Positions 33,991 through 42,510 of a DNA stretch of 55,517 nucleotides are shown piece by piece (positions within the stretch are counted from its first letter, which is position 1; every line of letters begins with the position of its first letter). The position numbers were made by a program, and so were the translations under genes. Location: positions 1 to 55,517 of the forward strand of contig NZ_CAKKLX010000033.1 of the NCBI RefSeq assembly GCF_918698155.1, given 5' to 3'. The notes below the pieces were generated by a model, which did no database searches, was not told where the DNA came from, and worked only from the letters and a program-made list of their open reading frames with translations. Origin of the DNA: Roseomonas sp. CECT 9278. GTDB lineage: Bacteria; Pseudomonadota; Alphaproteobacteria; Acetobacterales; Acetobacteraceae.

Positions 33991-35381
33991 GCGGCGCGCG
34001 CGATCATCGCGGCATCGCGCTGATCGTCGCCTCGGCGCTGTTCATGCAGAACCTGGACAGCGCGGTGCTGGCGACCGCGCTGCCGGCCATGGCGCGCGAC
34101 CTGAACGAGGATCCGGCGCGGCTGGGCGCGGCCATCACGTCCTACCTGGTGGCGCTGACGGTGTTCATCCCGTTCTCCGCCTGGATCGCCGACCGCTTCG
34201 GGGCGAAGCGCGTGTTCATGCTGGCGATCCTGGTGTTCGTCGGTGCATCCGTGCTGTGCGGGCGCGCGCAGGGGCTGGGCGAGCTGATCGGCTTCCGCAT
34301 CCTGCAGGGCATGGGCGGGGCGATGATGGTGCCGGTCGGGCGCCTGCTGCTGCTGCGCGACGTACCGAAGAAGGACATGCTCTCGGCCATGGCCTGGCTG
34401 ACCATGCCCGCGCTGCTGGGGCCTGTGACGGGGCCGCCGCTGGGGGGCGTGCTGACCGACCTGTTTTCGTGGCGCGCGGTGTTCTGGATCAACGTGCCGA
34501 TCGGGCTGGCGGGCTTCGCGCTGGTGGCGTGGAAGATCCCGGCCGTGGCGCCGACACGGCCCGGCCCGCCGGACCTGGTCGGGCTGGCGCTGACGGGTGC
34601 CACGCTCGCGCTGGTGATGTTCGGGATCGAGACGGTGGGGCGGCATGTCGTGCCGGGCTGGATGTCGGGCGCGGCGCTGGCGCTGGGCCTGTGCGCCGGC
34701 GTGCTGGCGGTGCGGCACATGCGGGGGCGGGCGCGCCCGGCGGTGGATCTCTCGCTGTTCCGCATCGCGACCTTCCGCGACCCGGCGGTGGCGGGCAGCA
34801 TCTTTCGCACCGGCGCGGGCGCGGTGCCCTTCCTGATCCCGGTGATGCTGCAGATCGGCTTCGGCATGAGCGCGACGGAAAGCGGCTTCGTGTCCTTCGC
34901 CACTGCGCTCGGCGCCTTCGCGATGAAGCCGCTGGTGCGGCCGCTGCTGCGGCGGACCGGCTTCCGCGCGGCGCTGATGGGCAATGGCGTGGTGGCGGCC
35001 GCCGGCATCGCGGCGCTGGCGCTGCTGACGCCTGCCTGGCCGGCGGCGGCGATCTTCCTGCTGCTGGCGGCGGGCGGGCTGGCGCGCAGCCTGCAGTTCA
35101 CCGCGCTGAACACGCTGGCCTTCGCCGATGTGCCGGCCGAGCGCATGTCGGCGGCGACGGCGCTGTATGGCACCTTGCAGCAGCTGACGCCGGCGCTGGG
35201 CGTGGTGCTGGCGACGACGACGCTGGAGGCATCACTGGCGCTGTCGGGCCGCGCTGCGCTGGCGGTGGCGGATTTCTCCTGGGGCTTCGTGGTGGCGGCG
35301 CTGGTGGTGGTCGTGTCGGTGCCGCTGCATGCGCGGCTGGCGCGGGATGCGGGGGCCGAGGTGTCGGGGCACCGGCGTTAG
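33987..35381 (+). CDS. DHA2-family MFS transporter
   Basis: A 464-residue integral membrane protein with about 14 spans. It begins with the DHA2-type LFMQNLDSAVLATALPAMARDL motif, has the loop WIADRFGAKRVFM and the motif-C-like GPVTGPPLGGVLTD. Such drug:H+ antiporters (EmrB/QacA-like) export toxic or metabolic compounds; a metabolite exporter is equally possible in this catabolic setting. The GTG start overlaps the upstream stop. Its stop shares four bases (TTAG, 35378-35381) with the stop of the convergent livF gene. Confidence 0.93.
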   Translation: MSGARDHRGIALIVASALFMQNLDSAVLATALPAMARDLNEDPARLGAAITSYLVALTVFIPFSAWIADRFGAKRVFMLAILVFVGASVLCGRAQGLGELIGFRILQGMGGAMMVPVGRLLLLRDVPKKDMLSAMAWLTMPALLGPVTGPPLGGVLTDLFSWRAVFWINVPIGLAGFALVAWKIPAVAPTRPGPPDLVGLALTGATLALVMFGIETVGRHVVPGWMSGAALALGLCAGVLAVRHMRGRARPAVDLSLFRIATFRDPAVAGSIFRTGAGAVPFLIPVMLQIGFGMSATESGFVSFATALGAFAMKPLVRPLLRRTGFRAALMGNGVVAAAGIAALALLTPAWPAAAIFLLLAAGGLARSLQFTALNTLAFADVPAERMSAATALYGTLQQLTPALGVVLATTTLEASLALSGRAALAVADFSWGFVVAALVVVVSVPLHARLARDAGAEVSGHRR

Positions 35382-36115
35382 AACAGCTCCATCAGCTTCG
35401 CATGGTCGTCGAGTTCGGATGGCGCGCCTTCGAAGATGAAGCGCCCCGATCGCATCACCAGCACGCGGTCGGAGATGGCAAAGGCCTCGCGCACGTTCTG
35501 CTCGACCAGCAGGATCGACATGCCGCGGGTCTGGCGCAGCGTCGCGATCGGGCGGATCAGGTCCTGGAACAGTTTCGGCGCCAGGCCGATGGAGGGTTCG
35601 TCCAGCAGCAGCACGCGCGGGCGCGTCAGCAGCGCGCGGCCGATCGAGACCATCTGCTGCTGCCCGCCCGACAGCGTGCCGGCGCGCCGCGTGCGGAACT
35701 CCTTGATGCGCGGCAGGACGTCGAGCACTTCGTCGATGCGTTCGCGCTGGCCGGATCTCGGCACGCCGGCGGACCACAGCGCCAGGCCGAAGATCTCGTC
35801 CACCGTCAGGTCGGGAAACACGCCGCGGCCTTCGGGCACCAGGGCCACGCCCGCCGCGCCCATCGCCGCCGGGTTGTGCTGCGCGGGCTGCTGGCCAAAG
35901 ACGCGCAGCGCGCCGGCCGAGGGGCGATGCAGGCCGAACAGCACGCGCAGCAGCGTGGACTTGCCCGCGCCGTTGTGGCCGATCAGGCAGAGGATCTCGC
36001 CGTCGTTCAGCGTGAGGGAGGCATCCTGCAGCACGTCGCGCCCGCCGAAGCCGGCTGTCAGGCCGGTCGCCTGGAGCGCGGGCGCGGCTGCGCCGGCGCT
36101 GGTCGTGGCGCTCAT
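35378..36115 (-). CDS. livF: ABC transporter ATPase LivF
   Basis: A 245-residue cytoplasmic ATPase of the branched-chain-amino-acid-type (HAAT) importer. Walker A is GHNGAGKST, followed by the VPEGRGVFPDLTV segment that distinguishes LivF. The signature is LSGGQQQ, Walker B is VLLLDEPSIGL, and ILLVEQN supplies the H-loop-like position (Gln in place of His, normal for LivF). Its ATG overlaps the livG stop. It ends the minus-strand operon livJHMGF; the substrate of this particular system is unknown. Confidence 0.95.
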   Translation of the reverse strand: MSATTSAGAAAPALQATGLTAGFGGRDVLQDASLTLNDGEILCLIGHNGAGKSTLLRVLFGLHRPSAGALRVFGQQPAQHNPAAMGAAGVALVPEGRGVFPDLTVDEIFGLALWSAGVPRSGQRERIDEVLDVLPRIKEFRTRRAGTLSGGQQQMVSIGRALLTRPRVLLLDEPSIGLAPKLFQDLIRPIATLRQTRGMSILLVEQNVREAFAISDRVLVMRSGRFIFEGAPSELDDHAKLMELF

Positions 36116-36870
36116 GCGGCCTCCTGCGGGCGGTCGCCGAAATAGATCGCCGCCAGCGCGGGATCGCGCAGGATCGATTGCGGGTCGCCTTCCGCCAGCA
36201 CCCGCCCCTGGTCGAGGAAGGCGATGCGGTCGGACAGTTCCGCCACCACGTCCAGGTTGTGTTCGATCAGGCAGATCGCCACGCCGCGCGCGGTGGCGGC
36301 GCGCAGCAATGCGCCGAAGCGCAGGCGCGACGCCAGGTCGAGGCCCGAGGCCGGTTCGTCGAGCAGCCAGATATCCGCCTCGGCCGCCAGGATGCGCGCC
36401 ATGGAGAGGAACTTGCGCTCCGCATAGGCCAGGTCGACGGCACGTGCATCGGCAAGGTCGGTCAGGGCGGTCGCTTCCAGAGCGGCCTGCGCGCGCTGTT
36501 CGCGCGCGGTGCGGGCGCGCGCGCCGCCGGGCTGCCAGAACCAGGCCGCGGTCTCGGTCGCCGCCAGCACGTTCTCGCGCACCGTCATGTGGGTGAACAG
36601 CCGCAGGTCCTGGAAGGATCGCGCGACACCGAGCCGCGCCACCTGCCAGGGCTTCAGCCCCATGATCGGCTGGCCGCGGATATGCGCGGTGCCGGAATCG
36701 GCGCGCAGGTTGCCGGTGATCAGGTTGAAGGTGGTGGTCTTGCCCGCGCCGTTCGGCCCGACCAGCGCCGTGACCTGCCCCGCGGGCAGCGACAGCGACA
36801 CCCCCGCCACCGCCTGAACGCCGCCGAAGGCGCGCGCCAGGTTCTCGGATTTCAGCAGCACCTCGGTCAC
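36112..36870 (-). CDS. livG: ABC transporter ATPase LivG with a degenerate signature motif
   Basis: A 252-residue ATPase partner of LivF. Walker A is GPNGAGKTT (Lys44), the Q-loop is Gln87 in RSFQDLRLF, Walker B is IWLLDEP (Asp171-Glu172) and the H-loop is IEHNLDVV. The ABC signature, normally LSYGQ or LPYGQ, reads LAYAE at 147-151, losing the conserved Gly and Gln. The partner LivF carries a full signature, so one of the two composite sites may be weak. The GTG start overlaps the livM stop (GTGA). Confidence 0.93.
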   Translation of the reverse strand: MTEVLLKSENLARAFGGVQAVAGVSLSLPAGQVTALVGPNGAGKTTTFNLITGNLRADSGTAHIRGQPIMGLKPWQVARLGVARSFQDLRLFTHMTVRENVLAATETAAWFWQPGGARARTAREQRAQAALEATALTDLADARAVDLAYAERKFLSMARILAAEADIWLLDEPASGLDLASRLRFGALLRAATARGVAICLIEHNLDVVAELSDRIAFLDQGRVLAEGDPQSILRDPALAAIYFGDRPQEAA

Positions 36871-37742
36871 GAGGTGGACCTCCCCTTGCTCTGGTCGCCG
36901 ACCAGGCCGGCGGGGCGGAAGATCATCAGCAGCGTCATCGCCAGCCCGTAGATGATCTGCTGCACGGCGCCGACCTCGGTGGGCGGAATGAAGGGGATGA
37001 AGGTCAGCACGGCCGGCAGGCTCAGCAGCATGACCGCGCCCACCAGCGGCCCCCACAGCGTGCCGGTGCCGCCGATGATGACCATCGCCATGATCTGGAT
37101 CGACTGGTCCAGCGTGAAGGATTCCACGTTGATGAAGGACAGGTGCAGCGCATAGAGCGCGCCCGCGACACCCGCGCCGGCACAGGCGAAGACCACTGCC
37201 AGCGTCTTGGCGGCATTGACGTTCTTGCCGAGCGCCTCGGCCGCGCTGTCGGCGTCGCGGATGGATTGCAGCGTGCGGCCGAAGGCGCCGCGTTGCAGCC
37301 GTGCGGTCAGGAACAGGATCAGCGCCAGCGCGCCCAGCGCCAGCGGCAGCACGGGCACCACGTTGCCCAGCAGTTCCGGCCGCGGGATGCCGACCAGCCC
37401 GCCGATGCCGCCCGTGAGCGGCTTGAGCTCCGCGAACAGCGTCGCCGCCACCATCTGCAGGCCGAGCGACGCCGCGACGAAGTATTCGCCCCGCACGCGC
37501 AGCGCCGGCAGCGCGAGGCACAATGACAACCCGCCCGCGATCGCCGCCGCCGCCAGGCAGGCTAGGAACGGGTTCGGCACCAGCAGCAGCGCCACCTGCG
37601 CCCCGGCATAGGCACCGAGGCCGAAGAACACCGCATGCGCGACCGAGAAGATGCCCGCATAGCCCACGATGAAATTCAGCGTGGAGGCCAGGATGCCCGA
37701 GATGGCGGCGAGCGTGGCCAGGTTCAGCAGGAAGGCGGTCAT
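36867..37742 (-). CDS. livM: Branched-chain-type ABC permease LivM
   Basis: A 291-residue inner-membrane permease with about eight or more spans. It opens TLNFIVGYAGIFSVAHAVFFGLGAYAG, the LivM fingerprint, and has the cytoplasmic EAA-like loop FGRTLQSIRDADSAAEALG and the MVIIGGTGTLWGPLVGA segment. The ATG at 37742 overlaps the livH stop; a longer upstream frame exists but would overlap livH heavily. Confidence 0.95.
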   Translation of the reverse strand: MTAFLLNLATLAAISGILASTLNFIVGYAGIFSVAHAVFFGLGAYAGAQVALLLVPNPFLACLAAAAIAGGLSLCLALPALRVRGEYFVAASLGLQMVAATLFAELKPLTGGIGGLVGIPRPELLGNVVPVLPLALGALALILFLTARLQRGAFGRTLQSIRDADSAAEALGKNVNAAKTLAVVFACAGAGVAGALYALHLSFINVESFTLDQSIQIMAMVIIGGTGTLWGPLVGAVMLLSLPAVLTFIPFIPPTEVGAVQQIIYGLAMTLLMIFRPAGLVGDQSKGRSTS

Positions 37743-38608
37743 CGCGTCTGCACCACGCCGAAGATGCCGCTCGGGCGGAAGATGATGAAGCCGAACAGCA
37801 CGAGGAAGGACACCGCCTCCGCCCATTGCGTGTCGACGAATTGCAGCGCGAGGCTCTCCGCGATGCCCAGCATCATGCCCGCGAGTGCTGCGCCGCGCAG
37901 CGAGCCGATGCCGCCCACGATGGTCGCGGCGATCGAGATCAGCATGACCTGGTGGCCGATCGCCTCGTTCAGCCCGGTGGTCATCACCGTGATGATGGCG
38001 GCCGGTGCCGCGAGCGCCGAACCGATCGCGAAGGCCAGCACCGACAGCCCGTTGGACGACAGCCCATAGGTCCGCACCAGGTCGGGGTTCTGCGACAGCG
38101 CGCGCAGCCCCACCCCCGCCGGATGCCGCGTGAGGAACAGCGTCAGCGCCACGAACAGCACGCCCGCTGTCGCCAGCGCGATCCAGAGCATCGGTGCGAC
38201 GAAGACATCCGGCAGGATCTCGGCCGAGAAGGACAGCGGCGTATCCACCGTGGCGAAGCCGCGCCCGGCGATCATGCCGATCACGTTCTGCACCACGATG
38301 CCCACGCCGAAGGCCGCGACGAAGACCGTGAAGAAGGAACCCTCGTGCCGCTGGATCGGACGATAGACCCAGCGTTCCATCGCCACGCCGAAGGCCATGG
38401 CCGCCAGCACCGCCGCCGCCACGCCCGCCCAGCCCGGCCAGCCCGCCCGCCAGGCGAACAGGAACACGTAGCCCGCGATGGTGAAGGCGGTGCCGTGGGC
38501 GACGTGGAAGATCTTGGTCGCGCCGAAGATCAGCGCGAAGCCGGCGGCGGTGAGCGCATAGATCGCGCCCACCTGCAGCCCGTTGAGCAGCAGTTGCAGG
38601 AACAGCAC
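37739..38608 (-). CDS. livH: Branched-chain-type ABC permease LivH
   Basis: A 289-residue inner-membrane permease. The N-terminus LQLLLNGLQVGAIYALTAAG and the FGATKIFHVAHG segment are typical of LivH, as are the GLRALSQNPDLVRTYGLSSN cytoplasmic loop and VGGIGSLRGAALAGMMLGI. The start is taken as the GTG at 38608 because it gives the standard N-terminus; the gene begins 13 nt after the binding-protein stop. Confidence 0.94.
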   Translation of the reverse strand: MLFLQLLLNGLQVGAIYALTAAGFALIFGATKIFHVAHGTAFTIAGYVFLFAWRAGWPGWAGVAAAVLAAMAFGVAMERWVYRPIQRHEGSFFTVFVAAFGVGIVVQNVIGMIAGRGFATVDTPLSFSAEILPDVFVAPMLWIALATAGVLFVALTLFLTRHPAGVGLRALSQNPDLVRTYGLSSNGLSVLAFAIGSALAAPAAIITVMTTGLNEAIGHQVMLISIAATIVGGIGSLRGAALAGMMLGIAESLALQFVDTQWAEAVSFLVLFGFIIFRPSGIFGVVQTR

Positions 38609-38621
38609 GGGGCCGCCCCGG

Positions 38622-39752
38622 TCAGCCGATGGCGACGAATTGCTGGCCGCGGATCTCGTTGACCTGCATCTGGGTGAGCATGTTGCCCTGTTCGTCGAAC
38701 TCGCCCTCGCCGCCGACCAGGTCGAACTTGCGGGTGGCCAGCATCGCGGCGCGCAGGCTGTCGCCATTCACCGTGCCGCCGGCCGCTTCCACCTGCTTCG
38801 CCAGCAGACCGAACAGATAGGCCGCGTTGTAGTAGTTGGCGTGATAGACCACCGGCGGCTGGCCGAAGCGCGCCTGGAAGTCGGTGGCGAAGCGGCGCGT
38901 CAGCGCATGCGCGCCGGTCAGGTCCAGCTTCTGCGAGGTGAAGATCGCGCCCTCGGCCTCGGGCATGGTGCGCAGGCTGTCGATGCCGAAGGCGGAGTAC
39001 GAACAGATGGTTTGCGTCACGCCGTTGTCGCGCAGCGCCTTCACGATCTGCGCGTTCTGCGCGCCGAAGGATGCGACATAGACCGCATCGGGCCGCGTCT
39101 GGCGCACGCGCGCCACCACCGGGCCGAATTGCTGGGCGGCGCGCGGCACCGAGAAGCTGCCGACCAGCTCGCCGCCCGCGCGCGGCAGGTTGGTGCGCAG
39201 CTGGCCGAGGATGGCATCGCCCAGCGGGTCGTCCACATAGACCAGCGCGACGCGCTTCGCGTTCCGCTGGCGCACCAGGAAGGGCACCATCACCTGCACT
39301 TCCAGATGCGCGAGCGCGATGACGTTCCAGAAATACGGCGACAGGCCCGCAAGGTCGGGTCCCACCGCGCCGCCATTGACCATGATGGTCTTCGCGCGGT
39401 CGCCGATCGGCGCAACCGCCTTCGACGTCGCGGTCCAGGACACCAGCACCCAATGCGCGCGATCGACGCTGATCAGCTTGTTCATCGCGACGACGGAAGG
39501 TTGCGGCAGCGCCTGGCTGTCCTCGCTTTGCAGGCGCACCGGGCGGCGCAGCAGGTTGTCGGCGGCGATGTGCTGCAGCGCGACCTGCGCGCCGCGGGTG
39601 AAGGCCTCGCCGAATTCGGCGCTGGGGCCGCTCATGGGAAACAGCGAGCCCATCACGTAGGGCTCGGTGGTCTGGGCGGTGGCGGGGCGGATGAAGGGCA
39701 GCGGGAGGCCGGCGGCAAGCGCGCCGCGGCGGCCGATCACGGGACCGGACAT
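38622..39752 (-). CDS. Periplasmic binding protein of the Liv-type ABC importer
   Basis: A 376-residue binding protein of the LivJ/AmiC-like (Peripla_BP_6) family. The signal peptide has an RRGALAAGLPLPF core and ends TAQ. The body begins YVMGSLFPMSGPSAEFGEAF, the usual GxLxPLSG-type opening, and continues with VYVDDPLGDAI and YHANYYNAAYLFGLLAKQ. It is first in the operon and feeds LivHMGF. Relatives bind amino acids, amides or aromatic acids, so the ligand is open. GGGAG precedes the ATG at 39752. Confidence 0.92.
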   Translation of the reverse strand: MSGPVIGRRGALAAGLPLPFIRPATAQTTEPYVMGSLFPMSGPSAEFGEAFTRGAQVALQHIAADNLLRRPVRLQSEDSQALPQPSVVAMNKLISVDRAHWVLVSWTATSKAVAPIGDRAKTIMVNGGAVGPDLAGLSPYFWNVIALAHLEVQVMVPFLVRQRNAKRVALVYVDDPLGDAILGQLRTNLPRAGGELVGSFSVPRAAQQFGPVVARVRQTRPDAVYVASFGAQNAQIVKALRDNGVTQTICSYSAFGIDSLRTMPEAEGAIFTSQKLDLTGAHALTRRFATDFQARFGQPPVVYHANYYNAAYLFGLLAKQVEAAGGTVNGDSLRAAMLATRKFDLVGGEGEFDEQGNMLTQMQVNEIRGQQFVAIG

Positions 39753-39833
39753 GGACGATACTCCCTCATGCGGGCCGGCGCCTCGTGGCGTCGCCTTCGT
39801 GGCGCGGAGCCTCGGCCCGCGACGCCGTGGCTG

Positions 39834-40772
39834 TCAACCGTGCGGCAGGCGGAAACCCGGCTCGTCCCATTGCATCGCGGCAAGCTTCCCGCTGGTGGAC
39901 AGCGTGATGTAGGCGGTGCGCATGTCGGGCCCGCCGAAGCAGATGTTGGTCGGCATGCGCTCGGGCATCCTGACCACGCGCAGGATCTCGCCGGCGGGGG
40001 AGACGGTGGTGATCTCGCCGGCCACCAGCGTGGCGACGATGATGTTGCCGGATGCCGCGATGGCGATGGAATCGAGCCGCCGGTAGCCGGGGAACTGGCA
40101 GATCACGCGGCCGCCGTTGCTGGATGGCCAGGGTTCCTTCTTCAGCTTGCCGGGGGCCTCGACATCCCAGGCCCAGAGGCGGCCGGTCTCGGTCTCCGCG
40201 ACGTACACGGTCCTGCCGTCGGGGCTGATGCCGATGCCGTTCGCGCCGCCGAAGATGGGGAAGGCGGCCTCGACGGCGCCCGATCCATCCGCCTTCGCGT
40301 AATACGCGCCGCCATGGTCGCGGTCGCGCGCGCGGACCTTGCCGAGGTCGCTGAACCAGAAGCCGCCATGCGCGTCGAACATCAGGTCATTGGGGCCGCG
40401 CAGCGGGCGGCCATCGACGGCGCGGATCAATGTCTCGACCGCGCCGGTCGCGGGGTCGATGCGTTCGATGCGCCCGCCCGAATAGTCCGCCGCCTGGTGG
40501 CCGGGGCGCAGCAGGCCGGGTTCCTCGTGCCAGGAAAAGCCGCCGTTGTTGCAGACGTACAGCATCCCGTTCGGACCGAGCGCGAGGCCGTTCGGTGCGC
40601 CCGTCACCGTGGCGATGGTGGATTTGGTGCCATCCGCCGCCACGCGGGTGATGCGCCGTGCCTCGATCTCGACCAGCGCGACCGAGCCATCCGGCAGGCA
40701 GACCGGGCCTTCGGGAAAGCGTAGCCCATCCGTCACGATACGCAGGTCGGGGGCTTCGACGGTGACGGTCAT
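39834..40772 (-). CDS. SMP-30/gluconolactonase/LRE family lactonase
   Basis: A 312-residue six-bladed beta-propeller, expected to be a metal-dependent lactonase. It shows the LRFPEGPVCLPDGSVALVEI opening with the metal-ligand Glu, the TGAPNGLALGPNGMLYVCNN segment, RGPNDLMFDAHGGFWFSD and GANGIGISPDGRTVYVAET. There is no signal peptide. It is separated by 81 nt from the start of the binding-protein gene on the same strand and could be co-regulated with it. It is divergent from hyuB (94 nt). Confidence 0.93.
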   Translation of the reverse strand: MTVTVEAPDLRIVTDGLRFPEGPVCLPDGSVALVEIEARRITRVAADGTKSTIATVTGAPNGLALGPNGMLYVCNNGGFSWHEEPGLLRPGHQAADYSGGRIERIDPATGAVETLIRAVDGRPLRGPNDLMFDAHGGFWFSDLGKVRARDRDHGGAYYAKADGSGAVEAAFPIFGGANGIGISPDGRTVYVAETETGRLWAWDVEAPGKLKKEPWPSSNGGRVICQFPGYRRLDSIAIAASGNIIVATLVAGEITTVSPAGEILRVVRMPERMPTNICFGGPDMRTAYITLSTSGKLAAMQWDEPGFRLPHG

Positions 40773-40866
40773 GGCGCTTCCTTCCCAATGGTTGGCGCGA
40801 TGATGGCGCGGCGCGGGCGCGCTGCGAAGCCTTGACGGCGGGCGCGGCGCGCCGGAGCGTTCCGCC

Positions 40867-42510
40867 ATGACCACGCCCGATCCCGTGACGCTCTCCGTGC
40901 TCGACAACCGCTTCCGCGCGATCGTGGAGGAGATGGGCGAGGCGATGCTGCGCACCGCCTATTCGCAGATCCTGAATTCGTCGCGCGATTTCTCGATTGC
41001 GCTGTGCGATTCGCGGGCGCGACTGCTGGCGCAGGCCGACCACATCCCGGTGCATGTCGGCGCCATGCCCTTCGCCGTGCAGGCGGTGGTCGATGCCTTC
41101 GGCGATGCGGTGCGCGACGGCGACATCTACCTGCTCAACGATCCGTATCATGGCGGGTCGCATCTGCCGGACCTGACCATCATCGTGCCGGTCTTCGCCG
41201 AGGCGCGGCTGCTGTTCTGGTCGGTGGTGCGGGCGCACCACACCGATATCGGCGGCGGCACGCATGGTGCCTACAACCCCGCGGCGACCGAGATCTTCCA
41301 GGAAGGGTTGCGCCTGCCGCCCATCCTGCTCGGCCAGGGGCGCGTGCCGCGGGCCGACCTGGTGCGGATGATCGTGACGAACACGCGCCTGCCGCGCGAG
41401 GTGCGCGGCGACCTGATGGCGATGATCGGCGCAGCGCATCTGGGCGAGAAGCGGCTGCACGCCGTGGTGGCCAAGCACGGCGCGGCGCTGGCGGCAGCGG
41501 CGGCGGCGGGCATCCAGTCCCTGTCGGAAGCGCATGCGCGGCGCATCATTTCGACCTGGAAGGACGGGACCTGGAGGGGCGAGGCCTTCCTGGACGATGA
41601 CGGCTTCGGGCAGCAGGACATCCCGATCCGCGCGACGGTCACCAAGCGCGGCGACGCGATCATCGTGGACCTGTCGGAGTCCGCGCCGCAGGTGCCCTCC
41701 TTCCTGAATTCGTCGTGGCCGAACACGGTCAGTGCGGTGCGGATGGCGATCGCCTTCCTGCTCGACCCGGAGGTCGCGAAGAATGATGGCTGCTTCCGCC
41801 CCATCGAGATCATCGCGCAGGAAGGCACCATCGTGCTCCCGCGCGAGGGCGCGCCGGTGACCATGTGCACCTCGCATTGCTCGAACGAGATCGTCGAGGC
41901 GGTGGTGAAGGCGCTGGCCAATGCCTGCCCGGAGCGCGCGATGGGTGGCTGGGGGCGGCGCTTCCGCGTGGCGATCAAGGGCAGCGATGCACGCCGGCCG
42001 GGGCGGTCCTTCGTGTGGCACCTGTTCCATGCGCGGCCTGGCGGCGGCGGCTCGCCGAAGGGCGATGGCTGGTCCACCGCGGGCGAATGGCATTCGGCCG
42101 GCGGGCTGAAGTTCGGCAGCGTCGAGATGGCGGAAGCGCGCTTTCCGCTGTTCTTCGCGAAGCACGAATTCCGGCCCAGCAGCGCGGGGGATGGCACCTA
42201 TCGTGGCGGGTTGGGTGGCGAGTTGGTGATGCGGCTGGAGACAGATGGCCCATCGGTCGCGAATACCGCGGGCGACGGCGTGCGCCATGGCGCGGCGGGG
42301 ATGCTGGGCGGGCGGGACGGCGCGCCGCACCACTACACGCTGGATCGCGCCGATGGGACCTCGCGCGACCTTCGCACGAAGGAGGTCGGCATTCCGCTCG
42401 CCCCCGGCGATACGCTGCATGTGCGCGCCGGCGGCGGCGGCGGATGGGGGCCGCCGGAACTGCGCGACCCGGCGGCGCGCGCGCGCGACGCGCAGGAGGG
42501 CCTGCTGTGA
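40867..42510 (+). CDS. hyuB: Hydantoinase B / oxoprolinase B subunit (HyuB)
   Basis: A 547-residue subunit of an ATP-dependent cyclic-amidase or carboxylase-type complex (N-methylhydantoinase, 5-oxoprolinase or acetophenone-carboxylase-like). Family motifs seen: RTAYSQILNSSRDFSIALCD, GDIYLLNDPYHGGSHLPD, RAHHTDIGGGTHGAYNP and the Gly-rich end GGGGGWGPP. The partner HyuA follows with a GTGA overlap. In many operons hyuA precedes hyuB; the order here is reversed, which is also known. Substrate undetermined. Confidence 0.94.
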   Translation: MTTPDPVTLSVLDNRFRAIVEEMGEAMLRTAYSQILNSSRDFSIALCDSRARLLAQADHIPVHVGAMPFAVQAVVDAFGDAVRDGDIYLLNDPYHGGSHLPDLTIIVPVFAEARLLFWSVVRAHHTDIGGGTHGAYNPAATEIFQEGLRLPPILLGQGRVPRADLVRMIVTNTRLPREVRGDLMAMIGAAHLGEKRLHAVVAKHGAALAAAAAAGIQSLSEAHARRIISTWKDGTWRGEAFLDDDGFGQQDIPIRATVTKRGDAIIVDLSESAPQVPSFLNSSWPNTVSAVRMAIAFLLDPEVAKNDGCFRPIEIIAQEGTIVLPREGAPVTMCTSHCSNEIVEAVVKALANACPERAMGGWGRRFRVAIKGSDARRPGRSFVWHLFHARPGGGGSPKGDGWSTAGEWHSAGGLKFGSVEMAEARFPLFFAKHEFRPSSAGDGTYRGGLGGELVMRLETDGPSVANTAGDGVRHGAAGMLGGRDGAPHHYTLDRADGTSRDLRTKEVGIPLAPGDTLHVRAGGGGGWGPPELRDPAARARDAQEGLL

